A stretch of 64,000 nucleotides of DNA from Streptantibioticus_A sp037034305 (GCA_037034305.1 JBAGJY010000014.1:1-64000), one strand, 5' to 3'; shown: positions 1-15,583, counted from the stretch's first letter. The notes: a model not told the origin generated them from the sequence alone. Made by a program: numbers and translations.

Positions 1-6474
<6,474 letters not shown>

Positions 6475-6700
6475 CAACGCGCTCCATTACCGTGACAGAC
6501 AGAATCCAACGACCATTTCGCAGCCTGTCACGGAGCACAGCCCTTAAGTAACCCCTCCAAACCCCCTATTCACCCCTATCCGTTGGGCCTGGACAGGCGC
6601 CTTGACGGGCTTTGGGCAACCCGATGAGAATGCGCTGGGCAAGCAGGAAAAGTCAAGAATACCGACTGCATTTCGCGCAGTCCGAAAGGAGCGCGTAGCG
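6475..6700. promoter_or_regulatory. Divergent PKS/glycosyltransferase promoter region with ACCCCT direct repeats
   Basis: This 226-bp intergenic stretch separates the divergent PKS and glycosyltransferase starts. At 6551-6579 it carries three phased copies of an ACCCCT-type element: ACCCCTC at 6551, ACCCCCTAT at 6561 and ACCCCTAT at 6572, about 10-11 bp apart. The same core recurs before the type II thioesterase at 16741-16755. The element is seen directly. Binding by the nearby LAL regulator is inferred. Confidence 0.5.
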
Positions 6701-7822
6701 ATGCGCGTGTTGTTCGTCTCCTATCCGGCCATCGGCCATGTTTTCCCCACGGTTCCACTGCAGTGGGCGCTGCGGGCCGCCGGTCATGAGGTGCTGGTGG
6801 CCACCGGAAGCTACGGGCTCGAAGTGCAGAACGCCGGGCTCCATGTGGCCGATGTCGCACCGGGTCTGGAACTGGAAGGCTTCTTCCAGTCCACCGTGCC
6901 GGAGTTGCTGGAGCGGGTACGCAGGCCCGAGGGCCCGGACCCGATGGCGGGTATTCAGCTGTTCGCGCACCTCAACGACCATCTGGCGGACGGCATCGTG
7001 CGCACCGCCGAAGCGTTCCGTCCGGACCTGGTCGTCTACGAGCAGATCTTCGTGTCCGGTCTGATAGCGGCGCAGAAGCTCGGGGTGCCCGCGGTACAGC
7101 ACAACTTCGGCTTCGCGCGTGGCGGTGACATCCGCGCGATGACCGTGGCCCAACTCACCGAGACCATGCGCCGACACGGTGTGGACGGTGTGCCGGAGCA
7201 GGTGCGCACCATCGACATCGCGCCGCCAAGCATGGCCGAACCCGAGCCGCTCGGCTGGTCGATGCGCCCGGTGCCGTACAACAGCGGTGCGGTGCTGCCG
7301 GACTGGGTGCTGGACGAGCCGGAACGGCCGCGTATCGCCGTGACGTTGGGGACGGCGGCGGTGCATGTCACCGGGCTCGGGCCGGTGCAGCGGCTGCTGG
7401 CCGCGGCGCCCTCGGTGGACGCGGAGTTCGTGCTGGCGCTCGGCGAGGTGGACACCAGCGCGCTGGGTGAACTGCCGTCCAACGTGCGGGTCGTCGGCTG
7501 GGTGCCGCTCACCGTGCTGATGCAGACCTGTGTCGGCGCCGTGCACCACGGCGGTGCGGGCACCACACTGGCCGGGCTGAACGCCGGTATCCCGCAGATC
7601 ATCCTGCCGGACGGGGCGGACCGGTTCGTCAACGCCCAGGCGGTGCACGACCGGGGCGCCGGGATCAGTGCCACCGCCGCTGACCTCGATGTGGAGTTGC
7701 TGCGGCAGCTGGTGTCCGACGACAAGCTGCGCTCCGCGGCGGTGGAGGTGCGGGAGGAGATCGCGACGATGCCGTCTCCGGCGGCGCTGGTGGAGCAGTT
7801 GGTCGAACTCGCCACCGGCTGA
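6701..7822 (+). CDS. GT-B family (GT1) glycosyltransferase, macrolide/macrolactam tailoring type
   Basis: This 373-residue protein most likely transfers an activated deoxysugar to the polyketide aglycone. The N-terminus (MRVLFVSYPAIGHVFPTV) is the usual Rossmann start of antibiotic glycosyltransferases. The nucleotide-sugar site is visible as HHGGAGTT (282-289), followed by a GIPQ...P...D...NA stretch. GAAAGGA at 6684-6690 precedes ATG 6701 by 10 nt, so this start is preferred over upstream in-frame starts. It is transcribed divergently from the PKS. No sugar-biosynthesis gene and no EryCII/DesVIII-type auxiliary protein is adjacent inside the window. The sugar is unknown. Confidence 0.9.
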   Translation: MRVLFVSYPAIGHVFPTVPLQWALRAAGHEVLVATGSYGLEVQNAGLHVADVAPGLELEGFFQSTVPELLERVRRPEGPDPMAGIQLFAHLNDHLADGIVRTAEAFRPDLVVYEQIFVSGLIAAQKLGVPAVQHNFGFARGGDIRAMTVAQLTETMRRHGVDGVPEQVRTIDIAPPSMAEPEPLGWSMRPVPYNSGAVLPDWVLDEPERPRIAVTLGTAAVHVTGLGPVQRLLAAAPSVDAEFVLALGEVDTSALGELPSNVRVVGWVPLTVLMQTCVGAVHHGGAGTTLAGLNAGIPQIILPDGADRFVNAQAVHDRGAGISATAADLDVELLRQLVSDDKLRSAAVEVREEIATMPSPAALVEQLVELATG

Positions 7823-7857
7823 GCCACGGTCGGCGGCGGGACAACGGCACGGACTCA

Positions 7858-7892
7858 GAAGTGGGGGGCGACGGTCAGTCGCCCCCCACTTC
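7858..7892. terminator. Strong hairpin terminator between convergent genes
   Basis: A perfect 15-bp stem (arm GAAGTGGGGGGCGAC at 7858-7872, complement at 7878-7892) encloses a 5-nt loop. It sits between the glycosyltransferase stop and the convergent PH-domain gene, so it probably acts in both directions. There is no U-tract, as is common in Streptomyces. Confidence 0.85.
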
Positions 7893-7924
7893 TCGGGGGT
7901 TGGGACAGTTGGTCTGTGAGGGGT

Positions 7925-9490
7925 TCAGCGGCGCCTGCGGTCCCGCCGGTGGGTGGGCACCCGCTCCAGGAACGGGGTGAGCAGGTGCGGCACCGCCTCC
8001 TCGGCGAAGGCCAGCCCCTCGGTCACGGTCACGTCCCGCACCTTGTAGCAGTGCTCACCGGCCGATGTGGTGGCGCCCAGGGTGAGCAGCCCCGAACGGC
8101 GTTGGAAGAACGAGCGGGAGACGTTCCAGCCGATGATGCCCTCCCGCTGGAGCGCCACCGTGCGGTGCGCGAAGGTGCCCGAGCGGGTCACCATGTACCG
8201 CCCGCGCATACCGTGCCCGAGGGTGCGGTACGCGTCGTACGCCAGCGCCAGCGTGAGCGGAAGCAGTACCACGGCGGTGGCCACGGCCGCGTACAGCAGG
8301 GCGGTGGACAGCCACAGGCCGAGCGCGACCAGCGGGATGACGATCAGCGCGGTGACCGTCAGGGCGCGGTTGACGCGGCGGCGCAGCGCGATGCGCGGGT
8401 GCGGCCGCAGGTCGGTCAGCGAGATCGGCGACTCGGACTCGGACAGTACGTCGGCGGCGACGCGCAGCGCTTCGGCGCGCGGCACCGGAGGGGTGAGCAT
8501 CCGGCGCTTGCGGTTCTCGTCCCGGTCGCCCAGGCCGCTGGCGACCGCATTGAGGCGAGCGCCACCGGCCCACCGCAGGAACATCGTCTCGCCCAACTCC
8601 ACACCGCGCAGCCGCCGTTCCTCGATGGTGACCGAGCGGGTGACCAGCAGTCCGCGCAGTACCCGGAAGGTGCCGCCGTCCTCGCGCTCAAGCCGGTAGC
8701 CGTACCAGCCCTCGGTGAAGGTGGCGGTGGAGAAGACGGCGCCGAGCACCACGATGATCAGCAGCGTGACCAGGATGCCGAACCACAGGGGTACGGATCC
8801 GTACTGCGCCTCGATGGACTTGACGAACCCGAGCTGCAGCGGGTCGATCTTCATCTCGTGCAGCGTGCGGTACGCGGTGCCGACCGCGGCCAGCACACCG
8901 CCGACGCCCCAGATGGTCAGTGGCGCGTAGCGGATCCAGGACCAGTCCAGGTCGGCTATCGGGCCGTCGTCCTCGGCCGCCGCCGTGCCCAGCACGGCGT
9001 CCCTGCGGCTGAGCAGCCGCTGCCGCAGCTCGGCGGCCTGGGCCTTGCTGACGCCGTCCAGGGTGAGCTTGCGGCCCGCGGAGTGGGTCTGTTCGCCGGT
9101 GCCGATGCGCAGCGAGGTCAGGCCGAACACCCGGTGGACCGGGTTGGCGGTCAGGTCGACGCTGCGGATGCGGTCCAGGCGTATCGCCCGGTGGCTGCGG
9201 AACAGCAGTCCGGAGCGCAGTTCCACCCGGTCGTCGGTGATGCGGTACCGGGTGGTGAGGTACCGCATCATGCCGATGCTGGTCACCACCAGGAAGGTGA
9301 TGAGCAGCGAGCCCAGGGTGATCAGCGCCTGGAGGTTGAGGTTGCCGCCGGTGGCCAGCGCGGTGCCCGCCCAAGAGGCGAGCGGGGCGGCCAGCAGCGC
9401 GGCGTGCACCAGGATCAGCCGGGCGTTGAGCCGCTCCCACCCGGGGGCAGCGGCGTCCGCGCGGGAGCGCACCGGGGCTCCGGCGCTCAT
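7925..9490 (-). CDS. YdbT-like bacterial PH-domain membrane protein
   Basis: This 521-residue protein has hydrophobic pairs near residues 30-75, around 200-270 and around 380-410. These alternate with bPH_2/DUF304 modules; the first is the RYRITDDRVELRSGLLFRSHRAIRLDRI type at about 80-160. That layout is characteristic of B. subtilis YdbT, which with YdbS lowers susceptibility to a membrane-active bacteriocin. The ATG start overlaps the stop of the upstream YdbS-like gene by 4 nt (ATGA), so translation is coupled. Whether it belongs to the polyketide cluster, for example as envelope protection, or marks its boundary cannot be decided here. Confidence 0.8.
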   Translation of the reverse strand: MSAGAPVRSRADAAAPGWERLNARLILVHAALLAAPLASWAGTALATGGNLNLQALITLGSLLITFLVVTSIGMMRYLTTRYRITDDRVELRSGLLFRSHRAIRLDRIRSVDLTANPVHRVFGLTSLRIGTGEQTHSAGRKLTLDGVSKAQAAELRQRLLSRRDAVLGTAAAEDDGPIADLDWSWIRYAPLTIWGVGGVLAAVGTAYRTLHEMKIDPLQLGFVKSIEAQYGSVPLWFGILVTLLIIVVLGAVFSTATFTEGWYGYRLEREDGGTFRVLRGLLVTRSVTIEERRLRGVELGETMFLRWAGGARLNAVASGLGDRDENRKRRMLTPPVPRAEALRVAADVLSESESPISLTDLRPHPRIALRRRVNRALTVTALIVIPLVALGLWLSTALLYAAVATAVVLLPLTLALAYDAYRTLGHGMRGRYMVTRSGTFAHRTVALQREGIIGWNVSRSFFQRRSGLLTLGATTSAGEHCYKVRDVTVTEGLAFAEEAVPHLLTPFLERVPTHRRDRRRR

Positions 9491-9978
9491 GTCGCGTCTC
9501 CCGGAGTCGCCTGGGTGTACTTGGTGAGGTGCTCCACCACGTCGGCGGCGACCCGGTGGTCAAGTCCCTTGATCTTGACGGCGCCTGAGGCCGAGGCGGT
9601 GGTCACGGTGATCCCGGAGAGCCGGAACATCTGCTGGAGCGGGCCGCGCAGCGTGTCCACCGTCTGGATCCGGGACAGCGGCACCACGCGCCACCGCTGC
9701 CACAGCCACCCGGAACTGGCGTACACCGCCTCATTGGTGGTCTCCCAGCGGTGGACGCGGTAGCGCCAGGCGGGCATCACCAGCATGTAGGCGAGCCCGG
9801 GGACCCCCGTGATCGCCAGACACCAACCGAACCAGGTCCTGGCGGGCGGGATGAACAGGTAGAGCACCGCGAACACGATCGGCAGCGGCAGCGCGAAGAT
9901 CGACGACTGCGTGGTCCACCAGGCGACGGCGCGGCGCTCGACGCGGTTCCGAGGCGGACGGAGCCTCACATCATCCAT
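9487..9978 (-). CDS. YdbS-like PH-domain membrane protein
   Basis: This 163-residue protein is the upstream partner of the YdbT-like gene. Two hydrophobic segments (about residues 28-50 and 55-72) precede one bPH_2 domain, whose core is WRYRVHRWETTNEAVYASSGWLWQRWRVVPLSRIQTVDTLRGPLQQMF, a typical YdbS pattern; only its ends matter for the assignment (WRYR... and ...RIQTVDT). The length fits the YdbS family. The stop overlaps the downstream start, giving a two-gene operon. Molecular function in actinomycetes is not established. Confidence 0.8.
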   Translation of the reverse strand: MDDVRLRPPRNRVERRAVAWWTTQSSIFALPLPIVFAVLYLFIPPARTWFGWCLAITGVPGLAYMLVMPAWRYRVHRWETTNEAVYASSGWLWQRWRVVPLSRIQTVDTLRGPLQQMFRLSGITVTTASASGAVKIKGLDHRVAADVVEHLTKYTQATPGDAT

Positions 9979-10106
9979 TGCGTTCCACTGCTTCCACTTG
10001 AGCTCCTACTGGGTTCCCTTGCGATGTCGGACTGGTCCGCCCCCGGTCCGGCGGGGCCCCGGGGTCATCCCCCGGGGTGCGGTAACCGACGTGTGGCGCC
10101 GAGCGG

Positions 10107-10655
10107 TTAGGGGACGCGAACGGCCTCGGACTGCGGGGCGACGGCGTTGCCCTGGGCCAGCAGCTTGCGGCGCCGGGTCAGCAGCACCGCGGTACGGGCC
10201 AGCACCATCGCCAGCGACATGAAGACGAAGGCGTTCGCGTAGACGTCCTGCCCGCTGAGCTTGTAGTCAATGCTGAACTTGACGATTCCCTGGCTGAACC
10301 AGTGCTCGGTCCCGTAGGCGAACACCACGCGCGAGCTGGACAGCACGATCCACAGCAGAGCGTATCCGATGCCGCCCCTGGTGTAGATCTGGCCACTGGC
10401 CGCGTCCCGTTCGGCGGGCAGCAGGACACCCGCGATCAGGCCGCAGATGGCACCCACGCCGATGCCGACGAGTTGCAGCGAGATGTCGTTGCCGCCGGTC
10501 GGCAGCGAGTGCACGAACAGTGCGATGACGATGGCGACCGCGAGCAGCGAGCGCGCCATCCGCATGTTGGTGACGCGTCGGCGACCGAGGTCGGTCGCCA
10601 GGATGATGATGAGGATCGTCGCGCTGGCGATGAGCGCGGTCAGAAACGGGCTCAT
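10107..10655 (-). CDS. Small multi-pass membrane protein (DUF1453/CcdC-like, tentative)
   Basis: This 182-residue integral membrane protein has about five hydrophobic segments, including LTALIASATILIIIL at the N-terminus and others near residues 40-57, 65-80, 105-120 and 145-160. ATG 10655 is chosen over an upstream in-frame start because GGGAAGG lies before it. It is divergent from the histidine kinase gene with 154 bp between them, which suggests a link to that two-component system. The overall pattern resembles DUF1453 proteins. No catalytic motif is visible, and the assignment is by topology and context only. Confidence 0.6.
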   Translation of the reverse strand: MSPFLTALIASATILIIILATDLGRRRVTNMRMARSLLAVAIVIALFVHSLPTGGNDISLQLVGIGVGAICGLIAGVLLPAERDAASGQIYTRGGIGYALLWIVLSSSRVVFAYGTEHWFSQGIVKFSIDYKLSGQDVYANAFVFMSLAMVLARTAVLLTRRRKLLAQGNAVAPQSEAVRVP

Positions 10656-10809
10656 GTGAGTACTGGCCTTCCCTGTCTGGCGCCACTCCCTGCGCCACTG
10701 CACTCCACGCTATGGGCGCGCACCGCTCCCGCGGGACGACTGAACGGTTGGACCGGCTGTCCACCGACCGGTGGACAAGCGGACACCCAAGGGTGGTAGG
10801 ACTTGTGCT

Positions 10810-12063
10810 GTGCGCACTGACACGCCGGTGAACTCCCAGGTGAACGCGGTGGAACAATCCGAGGACCAGGCCCCCGAGGCGAGCAACCGCTGGTTCGGCC
10901 TGTGGGACGGGTACTTCGCCATCAGTTACGCCGTCACCACCGTGCTGCTGTTCACCACCCACGGCGACCAGACGCGCCGCGCCCTCGCCATCGGCGCGTT
11001 GACGCTTGCGGTGCCGTGGTACGCGGCGCTGGGCCGCGGTCTGATGCTGCACAACACCGTCCACCGCACCGTCACCCGGCGCAACATCGTGTTCGGGGTG
11101 GGCCTGTTCGCGCTGTTCGCGGCGGCCACCGCGTTCGACATCTCGGCGTCCTTCGCCCTGTTCGCCGCCGTGCCGATGCTGATGATGGCACTGCCCAGCA
11201 CGTCGGCGATCGCGCTGGTCCTGCTGGCCAGTCTGATGCCGGTGACGGTCGTCTGGCTGACCGGCGGGGACACCGGCACCGTGCTGCCCATCTCGCTGCT
11301 CGGCATAGCGCTGTCCGTGCTGCTGGGGATGTGGATCACCCGGGTGGTGCGCCAGAGCAGGGAGCGCGGCGAGCTGATCGACGAGCTGCGGCGCAGCCGT
11401 GAGCAACTGGCCCGGCTCTCCCACGAGGCGGGGATCTCCGCCGAGCGCGAGCGGTTGGCCCGGGAGATCCACGACACCCTGGCACAGGGCCTGACCAGCA
11501 TCATCAGCCTGGTGCAGGCCGCCGAGTCGGAGGTGCCCTACGCGCCCCAGCTGGCCCTCAAGCACCTGGGGCTGGCTGGGCGGGTGGCCAAGGACAGCCT
11601 GGCAGAGGCGCGTGACTTCGTCGCCGCCCGCACCCCTCCGGCGCTGCGCGAGAGCTCGCTGGTGCAGGCGGTGCGGCGGCAGGCGGAGGGGCTGGAGGCG
11701 GAGACCGGGATCGCAGTGCGCTGCGCGGTGCGGGGCACGGACCGGCCGTTGCCGATGCCGGTCAGCGTGGTCCTGCTGCGGTCGGTTCAGGAGGCGCTGG
11801 CGAACGTGCGCAAGCACGCCAAGCGGGCGCGGAACGTCGACGTCGTCCTGGTCTTCGAGGAGGCCGGGGTGCGCCTGCTGGTGCGGGACGACGGAGAGGG
11901 CTTCCAGGAGCTGCCCGCGGCCCGCGACGACGGCGGGTTCGGACTGCGCGGCATGCAGGCCAGGGCGCGCGAGATCAACGGGGTGGCGACCGTCAGCAGC
12001 CGCCCCGGACAGGGCACCACCATCGAGGTCGCGGTGCCCGCCGAGCCAACCAGCGAGGGATGA
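10810..12063 (+). CDS. NarL-type sensor histidine kinase
   Basis: This is a 417-residue sensor. An N-terminal block of hydrophobic helices (about residues 35-185) is followed by a short coiled coil, a HisKA_3 domain with REIHDTLAQG (phospho-acceptor His221) and a HATPase_c domain (VRDDGEGF N/G1 region, GGFGLRGM G2 region). GTG 10810 is preferred because GGTAGG at 10795-10800 precedes it by 9 nt; the in-frame GTG at 10771 has no ribosome site. The response regulator gene begins 4 nt after the stop, so the two are one operon. The stimulus is unknown. It has few extracytoplasmic residues, as in intramembrane-sensing kinases. Confidence 0.92.
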   Translation: MRTDTPVNSQVNAVEQSEDQAPEASNRWFGLWDGYFAISYAVTTVLLFTTHGDQTRRALAIGALTLAVPWYAALGRGLMLHNTVHRTVTRRNIVFGVGLFALFAAATAFDISASFALFAAVPMLMMALPSTSAIALVLLASLMPVTVVWLTGGDTGTVLPISLLGIALSVLLGMWITRVVRQSRERGELIDELRRSREQLARLSHEAGISAERERLAREIHDTLAQGLTSIISLVQAAESEVPYAPQLALKHLGLAGRVAKDSLAEARDFVAARTPPALRESSLVQAVRRQAEGLEAETGIAVRCAVRGTDRPLPMPVSVVLLRSVQEALANVRKHAKRARNVDVVLVFEEAGVRLLVRDDGEGFQELPAARDDGGFGLRGMQARAREINGVATVSSRPGQGTTIEVAVPAEPTSEG

Positions 12064-12067
12064 GGAC

Positions 12068-12700
12068 GTGACGGAGCACAACGCGATCAGGGTGCTGCTG
12101 GCCGACGACCACCCGGTGGTACGGGAGGGCCTGTGCGCCATGCTGGAGTCCGCCGAGGGCATCACCGTCGTCGGGCAGGCCGGCTCCGGTGAGGAGGCGG
12201 TGACCCTCGCGGCCCGTCTGACGCCCGACATCGTGCTGCTGGACCTGCGCATGGGCGGGATGGACGGGGTGGCCGCCACCGGGCACATCCTGCGCGGCTC
12301 ACCGCGCAGCAAGGTCGTCATCGTCACCACGTACGAGAGCGACGCCGACATCCTGCGGGCCGTGGAGGCGGGTGCGGCCGGGTACCTGCTCAAGGGCAGC
12401 TCCCGGATGGAACTGATCAACGCGGTGCAGGCGGCGGCGCGCGGTGAGACGGTGCTGACGCCGTCGCTGGCGACCAAGCTGTTCCGGGCGCGGGCGGTGG
12501 ACACCCCGCCGCTGTCCGACCGTGAGATCGAGGTGCTGCGGCTGGTCAGCCAGGGGCTGACCAACGCGGAGATCGGCAGGAAGCTGTTCATCGGCGAGGC
12601 GACGGTGAAGACGCATCTGCTGCGCGCGTACCGCAAGTTGGACGTCTCCGACCGCACGGCCGCGGTCATCACCGCGCTGGAGCGGGGCTTGTTGTCCTGA
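12068..12700 (+). CDS. NarL/FixJ-family response regulator
   Basis: This 210-residue regulator is the partner of the upstream kinase. The receiver domain spans about 1-125 (DDHPVV acidic pocket, phospho-acceptor Asp59 in LLDLRMGG, conserved Lys in GYLLKGSS). A C-terminal LuxR-type HTH follows (LSDREIEVLRLVSQGLTNAEI...ATVKTHLLRAYRKL). GTG 12068 follows the kinase stop by 4 nt. A strong hairpin lies downstream at 12744-12780. Candidate targets are the divergent membrane-protein gene and its own operon, but no direct evidence is visible. Confidence 0.93.
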   Translation: MTEHNAIRVLLADDHPVVREGLCAMLESAEGITVVGQAGSGEEAVTLAARLTPDIVLLDLRMGGMDGVAATGHILRGSPRSKVVIVTTYESDADILRAVEAGAAGYLLKGSSRMELINAVQAAARGETVLTPSLATKLFRARAVDTPPLSDREIEVLRLVSQGLTNAEIGRKLFIGEATVKTHLLRAYRKLDVSDRTAAVITALERGLLS

Positions 12701-12743
12701 CCGCCGCGGGGGTGCCCAACAGCGCGTCGGAACGGTTCGGCAC

Positions 12744-12780
12744 GGCTTGGGGTGCGGGGGCTCGCCCCGCACCCCAAGCC
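12744..12780. terminator. Convergent terminator between response regulator and LAL regulator
   Basis: A perfect 16-bp stem (left arm 12744-12759, right arm 12765-12780) encloses a 5-nt loop. It ends one base before the stop codon of the opposing LAL regulator gene. The position and symmetry suit termination from both sides. Confidence 0.88.
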
Positions 12781-12781
12781 A

Positions 12782-15583
12782 TCAGGCGATGCCCGCCAGG
12801 CTGCTCTCGGAGAGCTTCGACGGCAGGTCGCGGCGGCGCTTGACCTTCAACTTGCGGTATATCCGCGTCAGGTGCTGCTCGACGGTGCTCACCGTCACAT
12901 ACAGCTTGGTGGCGATCTCCCGGTTGGTGTGGCCGTGTGCGGCCAGCACCGCCACCCGGGACTCGGCCTCGGTGAGCGCCTCGGCCTCCCGTGACACGTC
13001 CGCCTGGCCCGCGGCGGCGACCTCGCCGTCCGCGTCACCGGGCATCAACTGCTGGCACAACGGCTCCGCACCACACGCCTTGGCCACGTGCCACGCCTTG
13101 CGCACCAGCAGCCGGGCCCGGTTGAACTCGCCCAGCGCCCGATACCCGTTGCCCAACTCGCCGAGCGCGGCCGCCAGTTGCAGCCGGTCGTCGCCGTTCT
13201 CCAGGATCTCCACCGCCTCCTTGAGCAGGAGCAGTCGGCGCTTGAGGTCAGCGGTGCGGGCCAGCACCAGCAGTTGCGCGCCACGGGTGCGGCTGGTGCC
13301 CGAACCGCCGCGCAACGGCTGCCGTTCGGCCAGCGCCCGGGCCTGCCCGGCCTCGTCCAGGGCGAGCCACGCCTCGGCGGCGTCGATCCGCCACGGCACC
13401 AGCTCGGCGGCGTCCACCCCCCACTCCTCCATCAGCCGTCCGCAGGCCAGGAAGTCCTCCAGGGCGGCGTGGTAGCGGCCGGTCGCCAGGTGGCTGCGGC
13501 CCCGGGCGCGCAGGTAGTGCAGCCCCGGCAGGGTGCGGAACAAGGCGGCGGGCACCGGCTGTTCGAGCAGTGCCATGGCCTCGTCGTGCCGACCCATCGC
13601 GGTCTCGGCCTGGACCAGGGTGCTCAGCGGCAGGGCGATGAGCACTCCCCAGCTCTGCAGGGAGATCCGCGCCATCGCCGAACGCGCGTGGTGCGCGGCT
13701 CCCGGCAGGTCGCCCTGGCGCAGCGCGATCTCCGCCCGTACCGCGGACAGCAGCCCGTGCCAGGCGGGCGCGCGGCGGGCCGAGCACTCGCTCAGCAACC
13801 GCTCGCACCAGGCCAGCGCCAGGTCGGCGCGGTCCGCGTACAGCAGTGCCAGCAGCGCGAAGACCAGCGGTTGCAGGGTGCTGTCACTGAGCCGGTACCG
13901 CTGCAGCACCCGCTGGGCCTCGGCCACGGCGGCGTCACCGCGCCCGTCGGCGAGCGAGGCGGAGATAGCGGAGGCCGCCTGAGTGTGGGCGTCGCCCACG
14001 GTGCCGCAGGCCCCGCCCTGTGTCGTCGCCCGGCTGATACCGGAGTCCGGGAAGGCCGACTGCAGCGGCGGGCTGATCATGACCAGCCAGCGGCGGGCGG
14101 CCTCCAGCGCCGCCTCGTCGTGGCCCGGCTCCTGCTCGGTGCGCGACCGCTCGGTACGGGACTGCAGTTCGCGGACCGCCTCGACCGCGTCGTCCAGCCG
14201 TCCGGACCACGCCAGGTAGGACATCGACATCGCCAGGTAGCGGCGCGGCAGCCGCCCCGGCTCCAGTTCCGCGGTCAGCTGCGGAAGGTGCTTCTCAGCC
14301 GCCGCCGGGCAACTGCGCCAGACCACGCTGACCAGCTTGGCCTTGATCTCAGCGCGGATGGCGCCGTTCTGGCAGGCGCCGTGGGCGAGTTCGAGGCAGC
14401 GCAGCGCGAACTCGGTGTCGTCGTCGACCAGGGCGTACTCCGCCGCCTCCTGGAGCACCGGCACCATCTCCGGCCGTACGTCCTGCTGCGCGGCGAGCAG
14501 GTGCCGCGCCACGTCGGGGGCGCTGGCGCCCTCCTTGTGCAGCAGGTGGGCGGCGCGCAGGTGCAGCGCCGACAGGGTGTCCGCCGGGGTGGCGGCCAGC
14601 ACGGCGTCGCGGGCGGAGGCGTCGCGGAACGTGCCGTCGTCCAGTACGGCGCAGCGGCTGAGGTCCTGGATGCCCTGCTCCGCCGACTCTGCCTGGATCT
14701 CAAGTACCCGGCTCAGCAGGGCTGTTGAGCTGGCGTCGCCCAGTACGGCCACGCCGCGGGCCACCGTCAGCATCTCGGGCTCGCCGCGGTGCAGGCAGTC
14801 GCGTACCGCCTGCGAGAACGTTTCAGCAGGGGCGACCCGCTGGAACGGCTCGCCGCGCTCGGTGCCCTGGCAGTCCTCCAACAGGGCGCGCAGCAGCAGC
14901 GGGTTGCCACCGGTGATGTCGTGGCACTCACCGGCGAGCCGGGACGCCAGAGCCGGTGTGAAGTGGCCGGCCAGCACGGTCGCGGTGCCCTTGGGCGACA
15001 GCATGCCCACCTGCACCCTGGTGCAGTGCGGCTGGCGCAACAGCTCGGCGTGGAAGGCCAGTTGCTCCTGGCGCAGCCTGGTGGACTCGGTCAGCACGAT
15101 CAGGATCCGCGCCTGGCGCACCCGTCGGGCCAGGTAGAGCAGGAACTGCAGGGAGTGCTCGTCGGCGCAGTGCACATCGTCGATGGCGATGACGACCGTC
15201 TGCTCCCTGGCGAGCTGCAGCAGCGCCCAGGAAGCGAAGGGCATCGCCCGCATTCGGGCGTGCGGCGCTGCCTCAACAGAGGCCTCGTCCAGCAGCCGAA
15301 TCGCGTCGGTGCGCACCTGCGGCGATATCGAGGGGTGGTCGAAAATCTTTCTCAGGATCCCGAAGGACAGCGCGCGCTCGGCTCGTGAGCCGGTGGCGTC
15401 AAGGAGCAGCGCGGACTCCTCGATCGCCTGCTCGGTAAAGCTTTCCAGCAGTTCCGTTTTCCCACTCGCCACCGCGCCGCTGACCAGGGCCACACGGCCT
15501 CGGCCCTTCGTCGCGCTGTGCAGCAGTTCATGCAGCGCGGCCATGTGGCTCTCGCGCTCTACCAAATTGGCGGTTAGTGACAC
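12782..15583 (-). CDS. LAL-family (large ATP-binding LuxR) cluster regulator
   Basis: This 933-residue regulator has an N-terminal AAA/NTPase module with Walker A GAVASGKT (36-43) and a Walker B-like IAIDDVHCAD. A long TPR-like alpha-helical middle follows, and then a C-terminal LuxR HTH (about 865-925; LTEAESRVAVLAAHGHTNREIA...VSTVEQHLTRIYRKL). LAL proteins such as PikD and RapH are pathway activators of macrolide PKS clusters, so it is the best candidate activator of the PKS here. GTG 15583 is preceded by GGGGGA. The thioesterase gene lies 231 bp upstream on the same strand. Its own binding site is not proven; see the ACCCCTA repeats. Confidence 0.93.
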   Translation of the reverse strand: MSLTANLVERESHMAALHELLHSATKGRGRVALVSGAVASGKTELLESFTEQAIEESALLLDATGSRAERALSFGILRKIFDHPSISPQVRTDAIRLLDEASVEAAPHARMRAMPFASWALLQLAREQTVVIAIDDVHCADEHSLQFLLYLARRVRQARILIVLTESTRLRQEQLAFHAELLRQPHCTRVQVGMLSPKGTATVLAGHFTPALASRLAGECHDITGGNPLLLRALLEDCQGTERGEPFQRVAPAETFSQAVRDCLHRGEPEMLTVARGVAVLGDASSTALLSRVLEIQAESAEQGIQDLSRCAVLDDGTFRDASARDAVLAATPADTLSALHLRAAHLLHKEGASAPDVARHLLAAQQDVRPEMVPVLQEAAEYALVDDDTEFALRCLELAHGACQNGAIRAEIKAKLVSVVWRSCPAAAEKHLPQLTAELEPGRLPRRYLAMSMSYLAWSGRLDDAVEAVRELQSRTERSRTEQEPGHDEAALEAARRWLVMISPPLQSAFPDSGISRATTQGGACGTVGDAHTQAASAISASLADGRGDAAVAEAQRVLQRYRLSDSTLQPLVFALLALLYADRADLALAWCERLLSECSARRAPAWHGLLSAVRAEIALRQGDLPGAAHHARSAMARISLQSWGVLIALPLSTLVQAETAMGRHDEAMALLEQPVPAALFRTLPGLHYLRARGRSHLATGRYHAALEDFLACGRLMEEWGVDAAELVPWRIDAAEAWLALDEAGQARALAERQPLRGGSGTSRTRGAQLLVLARTADLKRRLLLLKEAVEILENGDDRLQLAAALGELGNGYRALGEFNRARLLVRKAWHVAKACGAEPLCQQLMPGDADGEVAAAGQADVSREAEALTEAESRVAVLAAHGHTNREIATKLYVTVSTVEQHLTRIYRKLKVKRRRDLPSKLSESSLAGIA

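Noticed and set aside
7916..9763. A 615-codon plus-strand frame opposite the PH-domain genes
   Set aside because: Low-complexity translation and no ribosome site. The opposite strand encodes clear membrane PH-domain proteins.
10267..12777. An 836-codon minus-strand frame across the two-component system
   Set aside because: Shadow of kinase and regulator genes, which carry the H-box, N/G boxes, Asp59 and HTH on the plus strand.
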